From Acholoe squamosa (lineage: Eukaryota > Annelida > Polychaeta > Phyllodocida > Polynoidae): 64,000 bases of DNA. Under the pieces are notes generated by a model that saw only the letters and a list, made by a program, of their open reading frames with translations, searched no databases and was not told the origin of the DNA. Of the stretch, positions 20,194 to 32,000 are shown piece by piece (position 1 is the stretch's first letter; every line of letters begins with the position of its first letter). The DNA is taken from contig OX439038.1 in the NCBI GenBank assembly GCA_949317995.1, positions 76,890,659-76,954,658 on the forward strand. Direction: 5' to 3'. The position numbers and the translations under genes were made by a program.

Positions 20194-22703
20194 ATGCCTA
20201 GACCATGCTGATCCTGCGGTGTAATACCCTGTAAGAATATCATATATTGTGCATAGATAGGGCATCATAGGTGACATGATTGTGTTTGATAGAGTGTTGC
20301 CAATTTGTGAATTAAGATAATTTATTTAGTATTGTGGTTCATATTGTAACAGATGCATTCTATGAATACCTTACGGCCAACTCTATACGAGAATTCAGTG
20401 AATAAGAAGGGCACTGTGACTTCATTGAAACAAAGAGAAGATCAAAATGTACTATGCATGTGCAGTCTTCTCGAAAACTTTTTCACCCTGCAGGACATTT
20501 GGTCCTGCAGAATTGAGAGATCTGCAGGGTAGAGCCCTCATAGCCATAAAAAGTTTGGGGTATTCATTGACTTTTAAATTCTGAAAATATGATCAAATAT
20601 CAACAAAAGTAACCATTTTCGCCATGTTAAAATAAATATTCAATGTGTTGGTGTCATCTATTCTAATTTGCAGTCTGTAAAGAAGCTACAGCCCAAGATA
20701 TGGTACTATTTATGCCAGTTCAAAGAATGGCTGATATCATTTAAAAAAGTATACCTTATTTTCTGATTGCACTTTATACCCACTTCTAGTAGGAATATTT
20801 GAAAAATTCTTTCACTGTTGGAAAGCCCAAACTCTGGGGGACACATCCGGTTATTGTGTCCGGCTATAGCTACATTTCTGCCGGACCAGGGGCATTTTTG
20901 CCGGACATTGTCCATGTCCGGCAGGTTTTCAAGAACTGAACATGGAGAGTAATTGCAGATACAGGAATTAAAAAATGAATTATTGTGCATATATAATATA
21001 GATGCATAAATAAACGAATACATATAAAAGAGGTAGAAGATTAGGATATAAAGCTCAGCCTTCAGGCATAAAATCTTTTACCTGTATTCAATCTCCAATG
21101 TCTTCTACTACTTTGCCAGGTACATTATGTAATTGTAAATCCAGCTCCACGCCCCATTTATACCTCACAATATCTATTATATAATTCCGATTTTATACAC
21201 TAATTTTGCTGGAAGAATAAGGTAATACCATCAGGCACCTCGGGCTATGTCCTATGTCTATATACATCTGGTAATGTGTCCTTGTGTATACAGATCCTAT
21301 ATTGTGACATACTCAGGGTGTACAACTGTGTTATACGCACACAATGTGCATGGCGTGTGCATTGTGCCCTACTGGTTCAAAGCTCAATCTAGGCCAGCAG
21401 GGGACGGTCTCATTTGGCATCTCTGCCTATCCTATCTGAATGATCACGATGGTGAGGGGCCAGCTATGTATGTCCCTTCTGTCATGTGTTTTCAGCTCCA
21501 TTCATTAACCCTTTAAATGCCGCACAGTGCATTACTGCATTATAGCAATTGAGGCATGAGTACAGTCCTGGAAGGCCGTTGCGGGGGGTGGGGGTCACTC
21601 AGATTTGCATACACTGACATACTCCAAGTGGGAGGGGACACCTTTTGGCCTCAAGGCACAGGCCTTCAACTTCAAGGGGCCCTTACTTAGAGTCTATCAT
21701 TTATTTTTTTCCTTTGTTGAGGATGCAAAGCCCCTAAAAATTCTAAATTCGCGGGCTTATGGGAGCACGGAAACCCTGCTTGGTTGGGCCCACTGCATTG
21801 ATGGGTCCTGCTGACCCTATGAGGTGGATCCACACCTTGAGGGTAAACATGATGCACCAATGCAGTCTTGGCGAGTACTGCAATGCTGCACCATGACGGT
21901 AACGGAGTGATCATTTTTTAACAACAGGGGGGCGGCTGGTGGGTTTGCGCACGGACGCGGGAAATAAATTTCGACCCCCCCATAAGGGACAAAATTCGCG
22001 AGCGAACGTCCCCTTTTAGCCTATAGTAATGCGCTGGGTTTTCCACATGCAGATGTTAAATGGTTAAGCCTTCCCTTACATCACACACTCTCCCCGTACT
22101 GAGGATACCTCTTGTCCTGCTGAATGGGCATTGAATGTAGGACTGGTCTCACTCAATGGTCAGACCAATTAGACATAAGTCTATCTTCTACATCTAATGT
22201 AGGGGTTAGCAGTTGAGATTGGACAAGATGGGGGTGTGGATGGGGGGTCCCCCATGTCACATGTCAAATTTTAAAAAAATGGCCATGTCCCCATGTCAAT
22301 TTTAGTGGTCCACACCCATCAAGATATTTGAACCATGGGGTCACAAACTAGAACTAAATATCAGGCAGATGGACAGGTCCATTCAAAGGAGGAGGTCTTA
22401 CTAAAGACTTATGGTAGAAGGTGCCGGATTAACCAATATTAGCGCTGCAGCTTTAAATAAGCACTTATCTCAAAAAGGTGCCAGTGCACCAGTTTTTGGT
22501 CTCAAATATGTGCTTATCACCCCACGTATAAGGTGCACCCAAAGTTAAGCAATCCTATAGGGTGCACCGAGGGCTTGCTTCGGACAAGCTTAGTATAATT
22601 TTAATCGCCTATAAGGTGCACATTCAATAATGCTGATCCTGCAAAGCACACAAAGGGTCTATCCTCACATACAAGCCACACCATATATGTGGAATGTTAC
22701 TAT
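20194..22703. other. Intergenic, repeat remnants only
   Basis: No supported gene. 20820-20940 repeats the word GCCGGAC/GTCCGGC four to five times. 21840-22080 carries the dispersed GATGCACCAATGCAG word followed by a G/C-tract MITE remnant beginning AACGGAGTGATCATTTTTTA. 22240-22310 contains CATGTCCCCATGTC words related to the minisatellite at 59215-59405. 22430-22620 has degenerate 'AAGGTGCACC' and 'AAATAAGCACTTATCTC' words shared with the repeats at 47590-47960. Confidence 0.5.
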
Positions 22704-22706
22704 CAG

Positions 22707-22966
22707 TGCGTTCGGGCAGCGGTTTTCAAAGGATATCTATTGCATTATGGGTAGGGGTGACCTCGAACGCTAACTACACAACCTTAGCTTGTTCCCTCCA
22801 CCCCCTTCCACCCCAGCCAGGTCTGGCTAGGTACCAGCCCTTAACTATGCTTGGAAGTGTAGTAAGTTGACTTGGGGATCAACATTGACCCACATGGGGC
22901 AGACCAATAGGGGGTGGCCTTACAAACCAGCATTGATCCCTCGGCCGTACTCCGAACGCACCGAGT
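22707..22966. mobile_element. Candidate short DNA transposon (MITE)
   Basis: Begins AGTGCGTTCGGGCAGCGG and ends with the inverted counterpart (CCGTACTCCGAACGCACC), a terminal inverted repeat of about 18-20 bp with mismatches. About 260 bp, no coding capacity. Target duplication not clear. Confidence 0.5.
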
Positions 22967-23002
22967 AAGTGCTAATGGTAAACTATCCAAACTGATAAAT
23001 GC

Positions 23003-23257
23003 TTGTGTGCTTTTATAACACGGCTGCTGTGCATCTATTCAATAAACCAAGCATAGTCTTGCTTCCCACTGTAGGAATATAGTGATGAGAGATGTGATTG
23101 AAGAGTGACAAGTTTGTTTTCTTGCAGTGCATATATTGGGTTATATATGCACAGCAGCCCAATAGATGCACAGCTCCTCTAATAGGCCTGCTGTGCAACT
23201 ATTGGGTAGCTGTGCATCTATTACCCAACAATGCACAGCAGCACTATCTTCTGATAC
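23003..23257. repeat. Repeated GCTGTGCATCTATT words
   Basis: The phrase TGCTGTGCATCTATT or its inverse recurs at least four times (about 23024, 23150-23175, 23190, 23208-23240), including close inverted pairs. The same word forms the hairpin at 25221-25263, so the two flanks of the composite array share a motif. Confidence 0.6.
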
Positions 23258-23499
23258 CGTGTTTTATACCACGATTTCTGGCTTACACAGTGCTTTTTGG
23301 GGTCTATTCCCATCCACATATCTGTCGATATTGCACACCTTGTAGGCTTTACCATCGATTTTGTAAGGCGTGCTGTTATCCATGTAAGGCGTGCTGTTAT
23401 CCATGTAAGGCATGCTGTTATCCAGGATAACAGCACGCCTCTCATGTCCTCCCATGTCATATGTTACATGTTAAAACCAACAGACTATTTGATTGCCAT

Positions 23500-23570
23500 G
23501 GTAGGGCTCGAACCTGCAACCTAAGATTCCTAGTCCAACCCCCTATGCATTGCGCCACAGGGACTGACGA
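23500..23570 (-). repeat. tRNA-like segment (SINE head), minus strand
   Basis: Minus-strand reading GTCCCTGTGGCGCAATGCAT then GGTTCGAGCCCTACC gives A-box-like and B-box-like Pol III promoter elements at tRNA spacing. The acceptor stem does not pair and the anticodon stem has a mismatch, so this is a tRNA-derived repeat rather than a functional tRNA gene. Confidence 0.6.
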
Positions 23571-23768
23571 GATATGCTCGGTTCGAACCACGTCTTGCTA
23601 TGATTCAAAGCCGTGTGCGCTGTCGCTGTCCGCTGCCGGGCGAGGAGGTGTATTATACACAAACATAACCGCGAGAAGCTTCTTTTTTCGCTGTGTGCGC
23701 TGTCGCTGTCCGCTGCCGGGCGAGGAGGTGTATTATACACAAACATAACCGCGAGATGCAGTGAACGG

Positions 23769-23855
23769 AGAAGGCGCGGTGGTCTAGCGGTTAGCGCTTT
23801 GCGCTCAGCCGCGTGAGGTACATGGTTCAAATCCCGGCTCGGACGGATATTTTTT
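23769..23855 (+). repeat. tRNA-like segment (SINE head), plus strand
   Basis: Contains GGTGGTCTAGCGGTTAGCG (A box) and ATGGTTCAAATCCCGG (B box) at tRNA spacing, followed by a T6 run, a possible Pol III terminator. Stems do not fold cleanly into a cloverleaf. Oriented away from the minus-strand tRNA-like segment about 200 bp upstream. Confidence 0.6.
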
Positions 23856-24059
23856 CGCCGTTTGTGCTGTCGCTGTCCACTGCCGGGCGAGGAGGTGTAT
23901 GTACCGATCGTGTACACACAATGGCTGGCATCGAGTCCCGGGGAGGGGGAATAATTTTTGTTTTCAACTTGAATTTATTATTGATTATTTATTGGTTTCG
24001 TGGTATAAAATAAGTAGTCAATGGATAACTCATGACTTGTGTGTGTTAGCAAAGGCTAA

Positions 24060-24085
24060 TAACACTCGGCCTACGGCCTCGTGTC
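24060..24085. repeat. Short palindrome with the CTCGGCCTACGGCCTCG apex
   Basis: AATAACAC, then TCGGCCTACGGCCTC, then GTGTCATT: weak arms of about 14 bp with two mismatches around the same 15 nt apex seen at 25068-25082 and 61536-61550. Confidence 0.7.
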
Positions 24086-24339
24086 ATTATCCTTCATTAT
24101 ACCACGATTTCTGGCTTACACAGTGCTTTTTGGGGTCTATTCCCATCCACATATCTGTCGATATTGCACACCCTGTAGGCTTTACCATCGATTTTGGAAG
24201 GCGTGCTGTTATCCATCTAAGGCATGCTGTTATCCATCTAAGGCGTGCTGTTATTCAGGATAACAGCACGCCTCTCATGTCCTCCCATGTCATATGTTAC
24301 ATGTTAAAACCCACGAAATTTTCCAGGCCAGGGTAGGGA

Positions 24340-24412
24340 TCGAACCTGCAGTCCCACATCCCAAATCCAACTCCTTATGCACTGCGCCACAAGGACTGAC
24401 GAGAAATGCTCG
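24340..24412 (-). repeat. tRNA-like segment, second copy, minus strand
   Basis: Diverged duplicate of 23500-23570 (minus-strand GTCCTTGTGGCGCAGTGCAT ... GGTTCGATCCCTACC). Same box A/box B layout, different anticodon-loop sequence. Confidence 0.6.
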
Positions 24413-24527
24413 GTTCGAACCACGTCTCGATATGATATGGGAAGGAGTCGACTGCGGGCTGACCTCTACCATAACCGCAGGACGCATTCAAATATATCCA
24501 AGCCGACACGGCCGCTGAAGGAGGAGA

Positions 24528-24612
24528 CGCGGTGGTCTAGCGGTTAACACGTTGCGCTCAGCCGCATGAGGTACACGGTTCAAATCCCGGCCCGGGTGCA
24601 TCTTTTTTCGCC
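24528..24612 (+). repeat. tRNA-like segment, second copy, plus strand
   Basis: Diverged duplicate of 23769-23855 (GGTGGTCTAGCGGTTAACAC ... ACGGTTCAAATCCCGG), followed by a T6 run. It stands in the same divergent arrangement with the minus-strand tRNA-like segment. Confidence 0.6.
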
Positions 24613-25022
24613 GTGTGCGCTGTAGCTGTCCGCTGCCGGGCGACGAGATGTATTCTACACAAACATAGCCGCGAGAAGCTTTTTTTCGCCGTGTGCGCTG
24701 TAGCTGTCCGCTGCCGGGCGAGGAGGTGTATTATACACAAACATAACAGCGAGATGCGTCTTTTTTCGCCGTGTGCGCTGCCGCTGTCCGCTGCTGGGCG
24801 ACGAGGTGTATGTATACTATTTTTCGCCGTGTGCCGCTGGCAAGCCTAGCCGAGATGGGCGCTGTCGCTGTCCGCTGCCGGGCGCTGAGGTGTATGTACC
24901 GATCGTGTACACACAATGGCTGGCATCGAGTCCCGGGGAGGGGGAATAATTTTTGTTTTCAACTTGAATTTATTGGTATTATATTGATTATTTATTGGTT
25001 TCGTGGTATAAAATAAGTAGTC

Positions 25023-25128
25023 AATGGATAACTCATGACTCGTAGGGGTTATCGACGATAATAACACTCGGCCTACGGCCTCGTGTTATTATCCGTCGAT
25101 AACCCCCACGAGTCATGAGTTATCCATT
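25023..25128. repeat. Long palindrome with the CTCGGCCTACGGCCTCG apex
   Basis: Left arm 25023-25067 and right arm 25083-25128 are reverse complements over about 45 bp with one mismatch and one indel; the 15 nt apex is TCGGCCTACGGCCTC between CAC and GTG. The outer left arm is the end of the composite repeat tail (AATGGATAACTCATGACT). The word GAGTTATCCATTG recurs just right of it at 25153-25165. Confidence 0.9.
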
Positions 25129-25140
25129 GGTTACTTGTTC

Positions 25141-26022
25141 ACTAACACACACGCGTCATGAGTTATCCATTGATTACTTGTTCAATAACAGGAATAATGT
25201 CACTCGTAAGTGGATGGGATGTGCATCTATTCCCAAATAAAGATTATTAGAGAATAGATGCACGCCCCCTCCACTTCCTCATGCCTTATTCCTTAAATAC
25301 AGACCAGTATGAGTTCAATGAGGAAGTCAAACCCAACAAGCCATATATCATATGAAATGAAGAAAAAGCTTAAACCGTGTTTATGTTTTCATTTAGTCAA
25401 ATTAAATGATTGCTCTTGTCATTTTTATAGGTTGTACATATATTTTACATGTATACAATGTTAAAATAGCAGATGGGATAATTGCTTAAGCTGGATATCA
25501 ATTTCTCTTTCTGTATGCTCAACTTGAATACTGATGTGCAACATCTCCATGTTGAAAGTAGAGAAACACCTTCAAGATTACCACATACAAAATATGATAT
25601 GGCCTGAATCAATAAATCTATCAGATCCTGTCATATTTTAACAGCAGCTCACAACAGGTACACTGAAATTCTTACTCACTTACTCAACCTTGGGAATGAT
25701 ATGTGACTGACATATAGCTTGTTGCATATGGAAAGTCATAGTTACTCCCACTGTTTACTCGTGCTTGATTGAATTTCTTCACTTTGACATTTAGAGCACT
25801 TGGCAAAAATTGCATTGCACCTGCACCAGGCTACAGCCATCTCAATGCTTTTTTTAATTAGAGAATGAGATTCCTCCATAATGGGGCGTAGGAAAAGGGT
25901 GGGGAGGGGGGCCTGGGCCCCCCCCCCCAACCAGAAAGGAGGTGGGCACCTGAGTATGTATTGCCCGTTGCCGATGATGCACAGGCAATGAAGAGTTTAA
26001 TATTCAAATCAAGGTCGAAAAC
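25141..26022. other. Intergenic between repeat array and SLC10 gene 2
   Basis: No supported gene. Contains a perfect 12 bp inverted repeat (GTGCATCTATTC at 25221-25232 with 25252-25263), with outer pairing AAGTGGA/TCCACTT. The C/G-run repeat at 25875-25935 is MITE-like. The right end is the 3' flank of gene 2. Confidence 0.5.
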
Positions 26023-29000
26023 CTAGTACATAACTGCACTTCCATCATCTGTGAGTCCATTTTCTCCGTCAGTGCTAAATGTCTTGTTAACTGCTACCAT
26101 ATCCATCTTACTGCCTTTCTTTTGACCAGGCACATCTATCTCGTAACGTCCAGACCTCTTTGCACGATACTTCTCAATAGACTTCTTCAGGATAACCACT
26201 ATTATCAGTGGCAATTGTGTCGCAAATGATGTTATTAAAGGCATAATGGCTGCAATATCACCAGTGGGGTGGCCTAGGGAGGTTATTAGGATCACCAAGG
26301 CAATGGATACATTCTGCACACAGGTTTCTATTGCTATGGTGAGAACATATTTCTTGGGTTGCCTCGCTAATGTGGCTAGAATGGCCGCTACCACTAAAGC
26401 AGAGATAGGAAGCATCATGCCAGCCACAATTGGACGCCATTCATTTAGGAGTTGAATGATGTAGTTTCTGGTTATGACACCCAGAACTATAATAGCTATC
26501 AGAAAAATGAAGGCCACAGGACGAATCAACTTCTTTACCCATTTGGCAATCTGGAAAAGGAAAAGCGATGGATTATGACCTAGTTGTATCTATGTATCCA
26601 TCTATCACTCAATGACACAGGCTTATCCCACACTCCTACTCAACACACTATGTTTTTATGGTTTTCTTTTTAGCAACAAAAATCCAAAATGATCAAACTG
26701 ATACTAAAAACCTCTTGTAATACTACAAAAATGTATAATACCATGATTAAAATGATTTCATTCAATTGGATCAAATAGACTCATGTTATGTTATGTTATC
26801 TTATTTACAATTTCACTTCTTACTTATTGATAAACATTAAATTTTATCTACCTTAGAACAATATCTTTGAAGAATCATTCCAATGAGCACAGGTAAAATG
26901 AGAGTGCAGAGGGTGATAGCTATATTGCTAAAGGGAATGGCCACAGTATTCCCTGTTATGTAGACACCTATTGTCAGCAGCCACAAGGGCATCATACCTA
27001 CGAAAAGAATAAAAAGACACTGTGGAGTACACTTTTCTTAAGAATGCATGAATATCATAGTGCATTAAATTTTGCTGAGAATTTCTGGTGCTTATTTGAG
27101 ACCGCAGTGCTTGTAATGCAGGTCTGTACTTTATAACACAATGAATGCTGTAACACTAGTGTACTACAAATCTTAGTAGTATAGTATGTATCGGAATGGG
27201 ACTATAACTAACTACAGGATATTACTCACTCGACCTGCAGCCAATGAGAGGGCTCCCTTTTGGTGGGAAATTCAAATGGGGGCTCACGTGTCCTTTTGAA
27301 ATGAGGGATAGTTGTAAGCCATATTTCCCATCCACATCTCATCGATATCACAAGTGGAATCCACCAAAGAATTATACCAAGTACTCCATTCAGTTTGTCT
27401 GGACATGATAGTTCTCAGTCGAGCAGCTTCTACACCGGGGTATAAAGTGCTTTACCACACAACATTCGGTCGACACATTCTTGACAAAAGGAGTCGAATG
27501 TTTCCTTTGAGCAATGACACAACTTTCTAAAGAAGTCTGAGTTCTCTTCTAGAACAGAAAACAACGCGCTGACCGACTCTAACGTATACCGTCTTTTCAT
27601 GAAAGCACATGTGTTCTTGACATGAAATTGATATATCGCTATAGCTATGTCTCTGTCGGTACTAGCCACTTTTTGAAATACATCTTTGAAACACACACTC
27701 AATGAATCGAATACACGATTAGAAATGAACATTTTATGAACACCTTGGTTTAACAACAGCGCCTTAAAGAACAACACATCTGATGCATCTATTAATTCCC
27801 AAGTGAAAATGGGATCACAACTATACATTGTTTTTTTTTTGTTTTTTTTTCAACACATGCAGTAGTAGCAGTAGCAGTAGTAAGCGGGTGGACTTAGTAT
27901 ATATCAAGTTAATACAACAATCAAAGGGCATTTTCTGACCGGCTTGTCTACTTTTATTTTTTATTTTTTTTATATATATATTTTTTTTCATTTCTTTTCA
28001 TAATTTCAATGGACTCGTCGTTACATCGTCAGAATGTACGTGACGCTTCACATATAAGTAACTCAGACCCTTTTTCTCTATAGTGTGCATTTTGTTTTCT
28101 ATTACTTTGAAATTTGTGTTAACAGTATGGATAGTTTTTCGATTTAAAAGAACATCCAAGAAGTCTTTGGGTTCTTGAACGTTTTGTTTTTTCATGACAC
28201 CCTTTGCTCTCCATTTTTTTGATTTTCTTTCACCTACGGAGTCTTTGTCGTAGCAAATGTAAGTTTTGGAATTGAGACTTAGAATTCTGTCACCCTCCCA
28301 CTTGGATTTAAAAAGACCGGGAGTTCTTTTGTCGTGAACATAACAACTCTGAAAACAAGCAAGGGGGACCCATTCTTTCACGCCTTTGTTTTTTTTATGA
28401 AAGCGTCTAAGTGATTATCGCACACCACTGTTGGAATCCAGTTTCGCTTCTCTCTGAAGTACAACTCTTTCAGGTCAGGTTTCACGAGTTCGTCAAACGT
28501 TTTCCCACTGAGAGCCATGTAAAGACTGTCGGTGTCCATTTGACAAAGAGCGTAATCATGGCGATCGATAAATTTATCCAGAAAGTCGAACATTAACTCT
28601 AACATTTTCAACTTGGCGTACTGGTACACCATGAACCCTATTTGAAGAGGGAGGTTGTTCTTGACTGTTTTCAGTTACAGTTTGACTTCAAAGAGATCTG
28701 GGGTCAACTCGGCACCCTTTTTGAATCGCCACAGATTGGTCAATAATTCAAAGTTTCGACCGCTAGAATATTTAACTGTGGTGTGTTTTTCTTTGTTGCA
28801 AATTGTTTTACCGTACACACTGTTTCCCATTAACTTGTAACAGTCTGAGAGAATTTGCTCCTCTGCATTTACACCTCCACATCTTTGCGCCGCGGTTGGC
28901 GAAGGGTCGTCTAGGAAAGTATTCAATCAACATGTGCACTTTGGTGACTATCAAACCGTGATCCAGATACCACTTAAGGAGAGGTGTTCCTAAGAGAATT

Positions 29001-32000
29001 TTTTCCCGTGGTAACTACCTATCAAGGATCTTTGAGGAGCGTCTCTGAGGAACGTTTTCTTTGTTCGCAAAGTCTGACATGTGAGTTCCTATGTCGGATT
29101 TCGAAATGGTCACGTTCTTGAATATAGGAGTCATTTCCTCGAAGTATTCACGTAGGTGAGGCGAGGTGGTAATGTCTACCTGAATCAAACCGAACATTTT
29201 TCCATTTTTCACAGAGGATATAATGTCACGCTCTGTCATGGGGTTTCGATGCACTTTCAAGTCGTCGACGCTCCAGTGTTGTTCGGAAGTCGTAACCTGC
29301 GGATCCTGACATTTCATTTTCCTCCATTCACACTCCCATACGACGATCAACTTGTGACCTATTGCTTTCAAGTAAGGGTTTACTCTAGCTGTTCTCTCAC
29401 GTCTCTCGTTCCTGTCTGAAGCACATGAATATCTGCGTGGTGGTATGCACTCGTGAGCGTGGTACCAACACCCGTGAAATTTGAACACGGTATTAGAGGG
29501 TGGGTGAAACCCGTCTACGCGAAGTTTTCGGCAACCTAGAGACACCTCCCCTCCGTTGAAAGTGTGGCGAAGTTTCACGCTGCGGGCGTGCTCCACGTGG
29601 CGTAGCCACTCTAAAGCGCTCTTAGACTGTCTTTGTCTGATTTTTGGGCTGAACTCGGTGTCGGGTTCTTTCACCATGTAATAACCTTTGCAGTGCGCTT
29701 CACTCATGCACCATAAGTACAGAGAGTTAGCGGCTACACCTAGGATGTACTCGCACGTTCTCGCTTTTTTGCCATACTTGTGTTCCCTTATCAGCATGGT
29801 ACCCTTTTCATGATATGGAAAATTATGGAAGGTCCCCGAGCCAGTTTTTTTTTTATCAAAGAGTGGAGGTCAGAGTCGAACTGGTGAAAGGTTATGAACG
29901 GAGTTTCTGTGCTTTGAAAAAGGAACCGTAAAGTCAAACCCGGAAGGGAAATTCCGTCTTTGAACATGATCTACTACAACAACAAAGACATAGATCAAGC
30001 ACTTCACTCATGCACCACAAGTACAGAGAGTTAGCGGCTACACCTAGGATGTGCTCGCACGTTCTCGCTTTTTTGCCGTACTTGTGTTCCCTTATCAGCG
30101 TGGTACCCTTTTCCTGAAATCTATGGAAAATTATGGAAGGTCCCCCAGCCAGATTTTTTTTTATCAAAGAGTGGAGGTCAGAGTCGAACTGGTGAAAGGG
30201 TATGAACAGAGTTTCTGTGCTTTGAAAAAGGAACCATAAAGTCAAACCCGGAAAGGAAATTCCGTCTTTGAACATTTAGCGTGATTATTCAGTGCCTCTA
30301 TGAAGGGTTTCACGTCTTTGTTGTTGTAGTAGATCAAGTAACCTCTGAAAGATTGCATCTTTTCGTCGGACCAAACTTTTTCACATTTGGCTTAGTCAGA
30401 TTCAGACATCTTGGTGACGGTCAGTTTGCTGTCGAAAGCAGACCTCGGCGGAAGAGTTCTGTTTTCCAGTTTCCTGGTAGATGTCATCCATTCGTAAGGA
30501 AAGTGACCTTTGTGCTCATCTCTGGTGAAAGCTAGCAAATAATTCGCGTAGTTATAACCAGGTGCCAAAAAGTTTACTACGTCCAAGAAAACAGTGTGCC
30601 GAGTGTAAATCACCAAGTATTGGTTACTTCTCTTTATGACGCTGAATTCTTCGTTCTTCCGGTCTTTGGAGGAGAAGAGCGAGTGAAGCTGTACTTTGAT
30701 CAGATTTAAGTCGTAACGCCCTGAGTTGAAACCTACTTGCCGGAGATATCTCAGAAGTCTCTTCTTCATTTGGACTAAAGGGCGCTTTTCCCGAGTTTGA
30801 GTATAGAAGCTGTCAGAAGGACTCAAAAACGCCTCCTCTAGGCGAAGAGCTTCGTCTATCCTCTTGTCTAACTTCACTTAGTCGGTCATTAAAGTTTCAA
30901 TGTTTATTCCCTGATGACCTTGGCGGTGGCGTTGATGTAATTCAAAACTCTGTTCAACAAGGGGTCAGAAGTTGCGTCAGACTCTCTAACGAAGCACACT
31001 GGACCTTCGTGTCCTGGAAAGTCGGATGCGACGCTAGCCGACAGAGGCATGTGTTCCCACAGGACTGTCACATGTTCGGTCGACGATTGTTGGGTCGGTC
31101 TGAAGAAATCAAAGGCGATTTTGTAAGGGTACATTCTTGAACAACCGTCGGGAGGAAAAATGGAAAAATCTGCTAGCGCTTCGAAAATCGTTTTCGAATT
31201 CTGGTAGACCCCACCTACATACTTCAAGGTCACTTGTCTGCAATCGGAAAGCTGGTTCCTGTGTCTTTTCAGTAAGAACTTAGTCGTGAAGGCCGACTTA
31301 CACTGGGGACATTTGTAGATGCCAGCGTATTCATTGAAATCTGTCACGAGGGACACGTGTAGACCGTGTTTTGCGGACAGGTGAAGGTTGACTTTACCTC
31401 GGGTGGTCAAAGTTTTGAAAGGTTCTGACCTCTCACTTTACGGGTGCTGTAAACCGCTATTTGTATGTCGAACAAACTCTCTAACGTCGGTAAGTCACTC
31501 ATCATCACGCCTGGAAAGGTTTCGGGTTTCGCAGTGGAATCGAACTGACGTAACAATTTCGAAGTGCGTTTGCCGGTCTTGTATAAGTGAAAGGATATGC
31601 ATCGAAAGACGCATAACTTGTCCCTGTCGGGAAAATCTAACACACCCCCTCTTTTTTTCAGCCGACCCGATTGGGTAACCTTCCCCCCTATGGGGAATTC
31701 TCTGGGCCCAATGTAAATGCAAATGTTCACATTGGTGGGAAAAAGAACTTTCCACTTGGTGTCAGTCGCAAAGTTTCTGTATTTCTTCAGAAGTGATAGT
31801 GTTTTTCATGAGAGAGAGGAAGTCTTCCAGAGTTTCTAAATTAGTTATGGTGGGGAGGGGTTGTAAAAGAGTCACGTTGTTTTGGGAGGCGTGAAAGTAG
31901 CGTAGTTTGTCTCTATTTTCCCTGTGTTGTAATATTAACCCTGCTGACAAGCCCACTTTGTATCTGAATCTTTGCGTGATGTGAATCTGACGCATGGTAT

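Larger units (their letters stand above)
23258..25035. repeat. Composite repeat array with tRNA-like units and an 80 bp GC-rich repeat
   Basis: Two imperfect copies of a composite unit. The first part (23258-23600; repeated at 24097-24425) starts with CCACGATTTCTGGCTTACAC, includes three 21 bp tandem units (AAGGCGTGCTGTTATCCAT) ending in one inverted copy, then a tRNA-like segment. The second part (23600-24035; repeated 24430-25035) has several copies of an about 80 bp unit around GTGTGCGCTGTCGCTGTCCG and CTGCCGGGCGAGGAGGTGTA, then a plus-strand tRNA-like segment. Each ends with the shared tail TGGCTGGCATCGAGTCCCGG to GTATAAAATAAGTAGTCAAT. Open frames here are by-products of the repeats. Confidence 0.85.

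Noticed and set aside
19427-20277. Long minus-strand open frames of repetitive residues (SMSPWRV, INQCHPG)
   Set aside because: They are translations of the 41 bp minisatellite; open frames result from the repeat having few stops, not from coding selection.
23500-24612. Functional tRNA genes
   Set aside because: Box A and box B are present, but acceptor and anticodon stems do not pair properly and the segments are duplicated with the repeat; called tRNA-derived repeats.
23461-24916. Many overlapping short ORFs with repeated CAVAVRCRARR or RQRTATAHTA peptides
   Set aside because: By-products of the GC-rich composite repeat; the same peptide in several copies tracks the DNA repeat.
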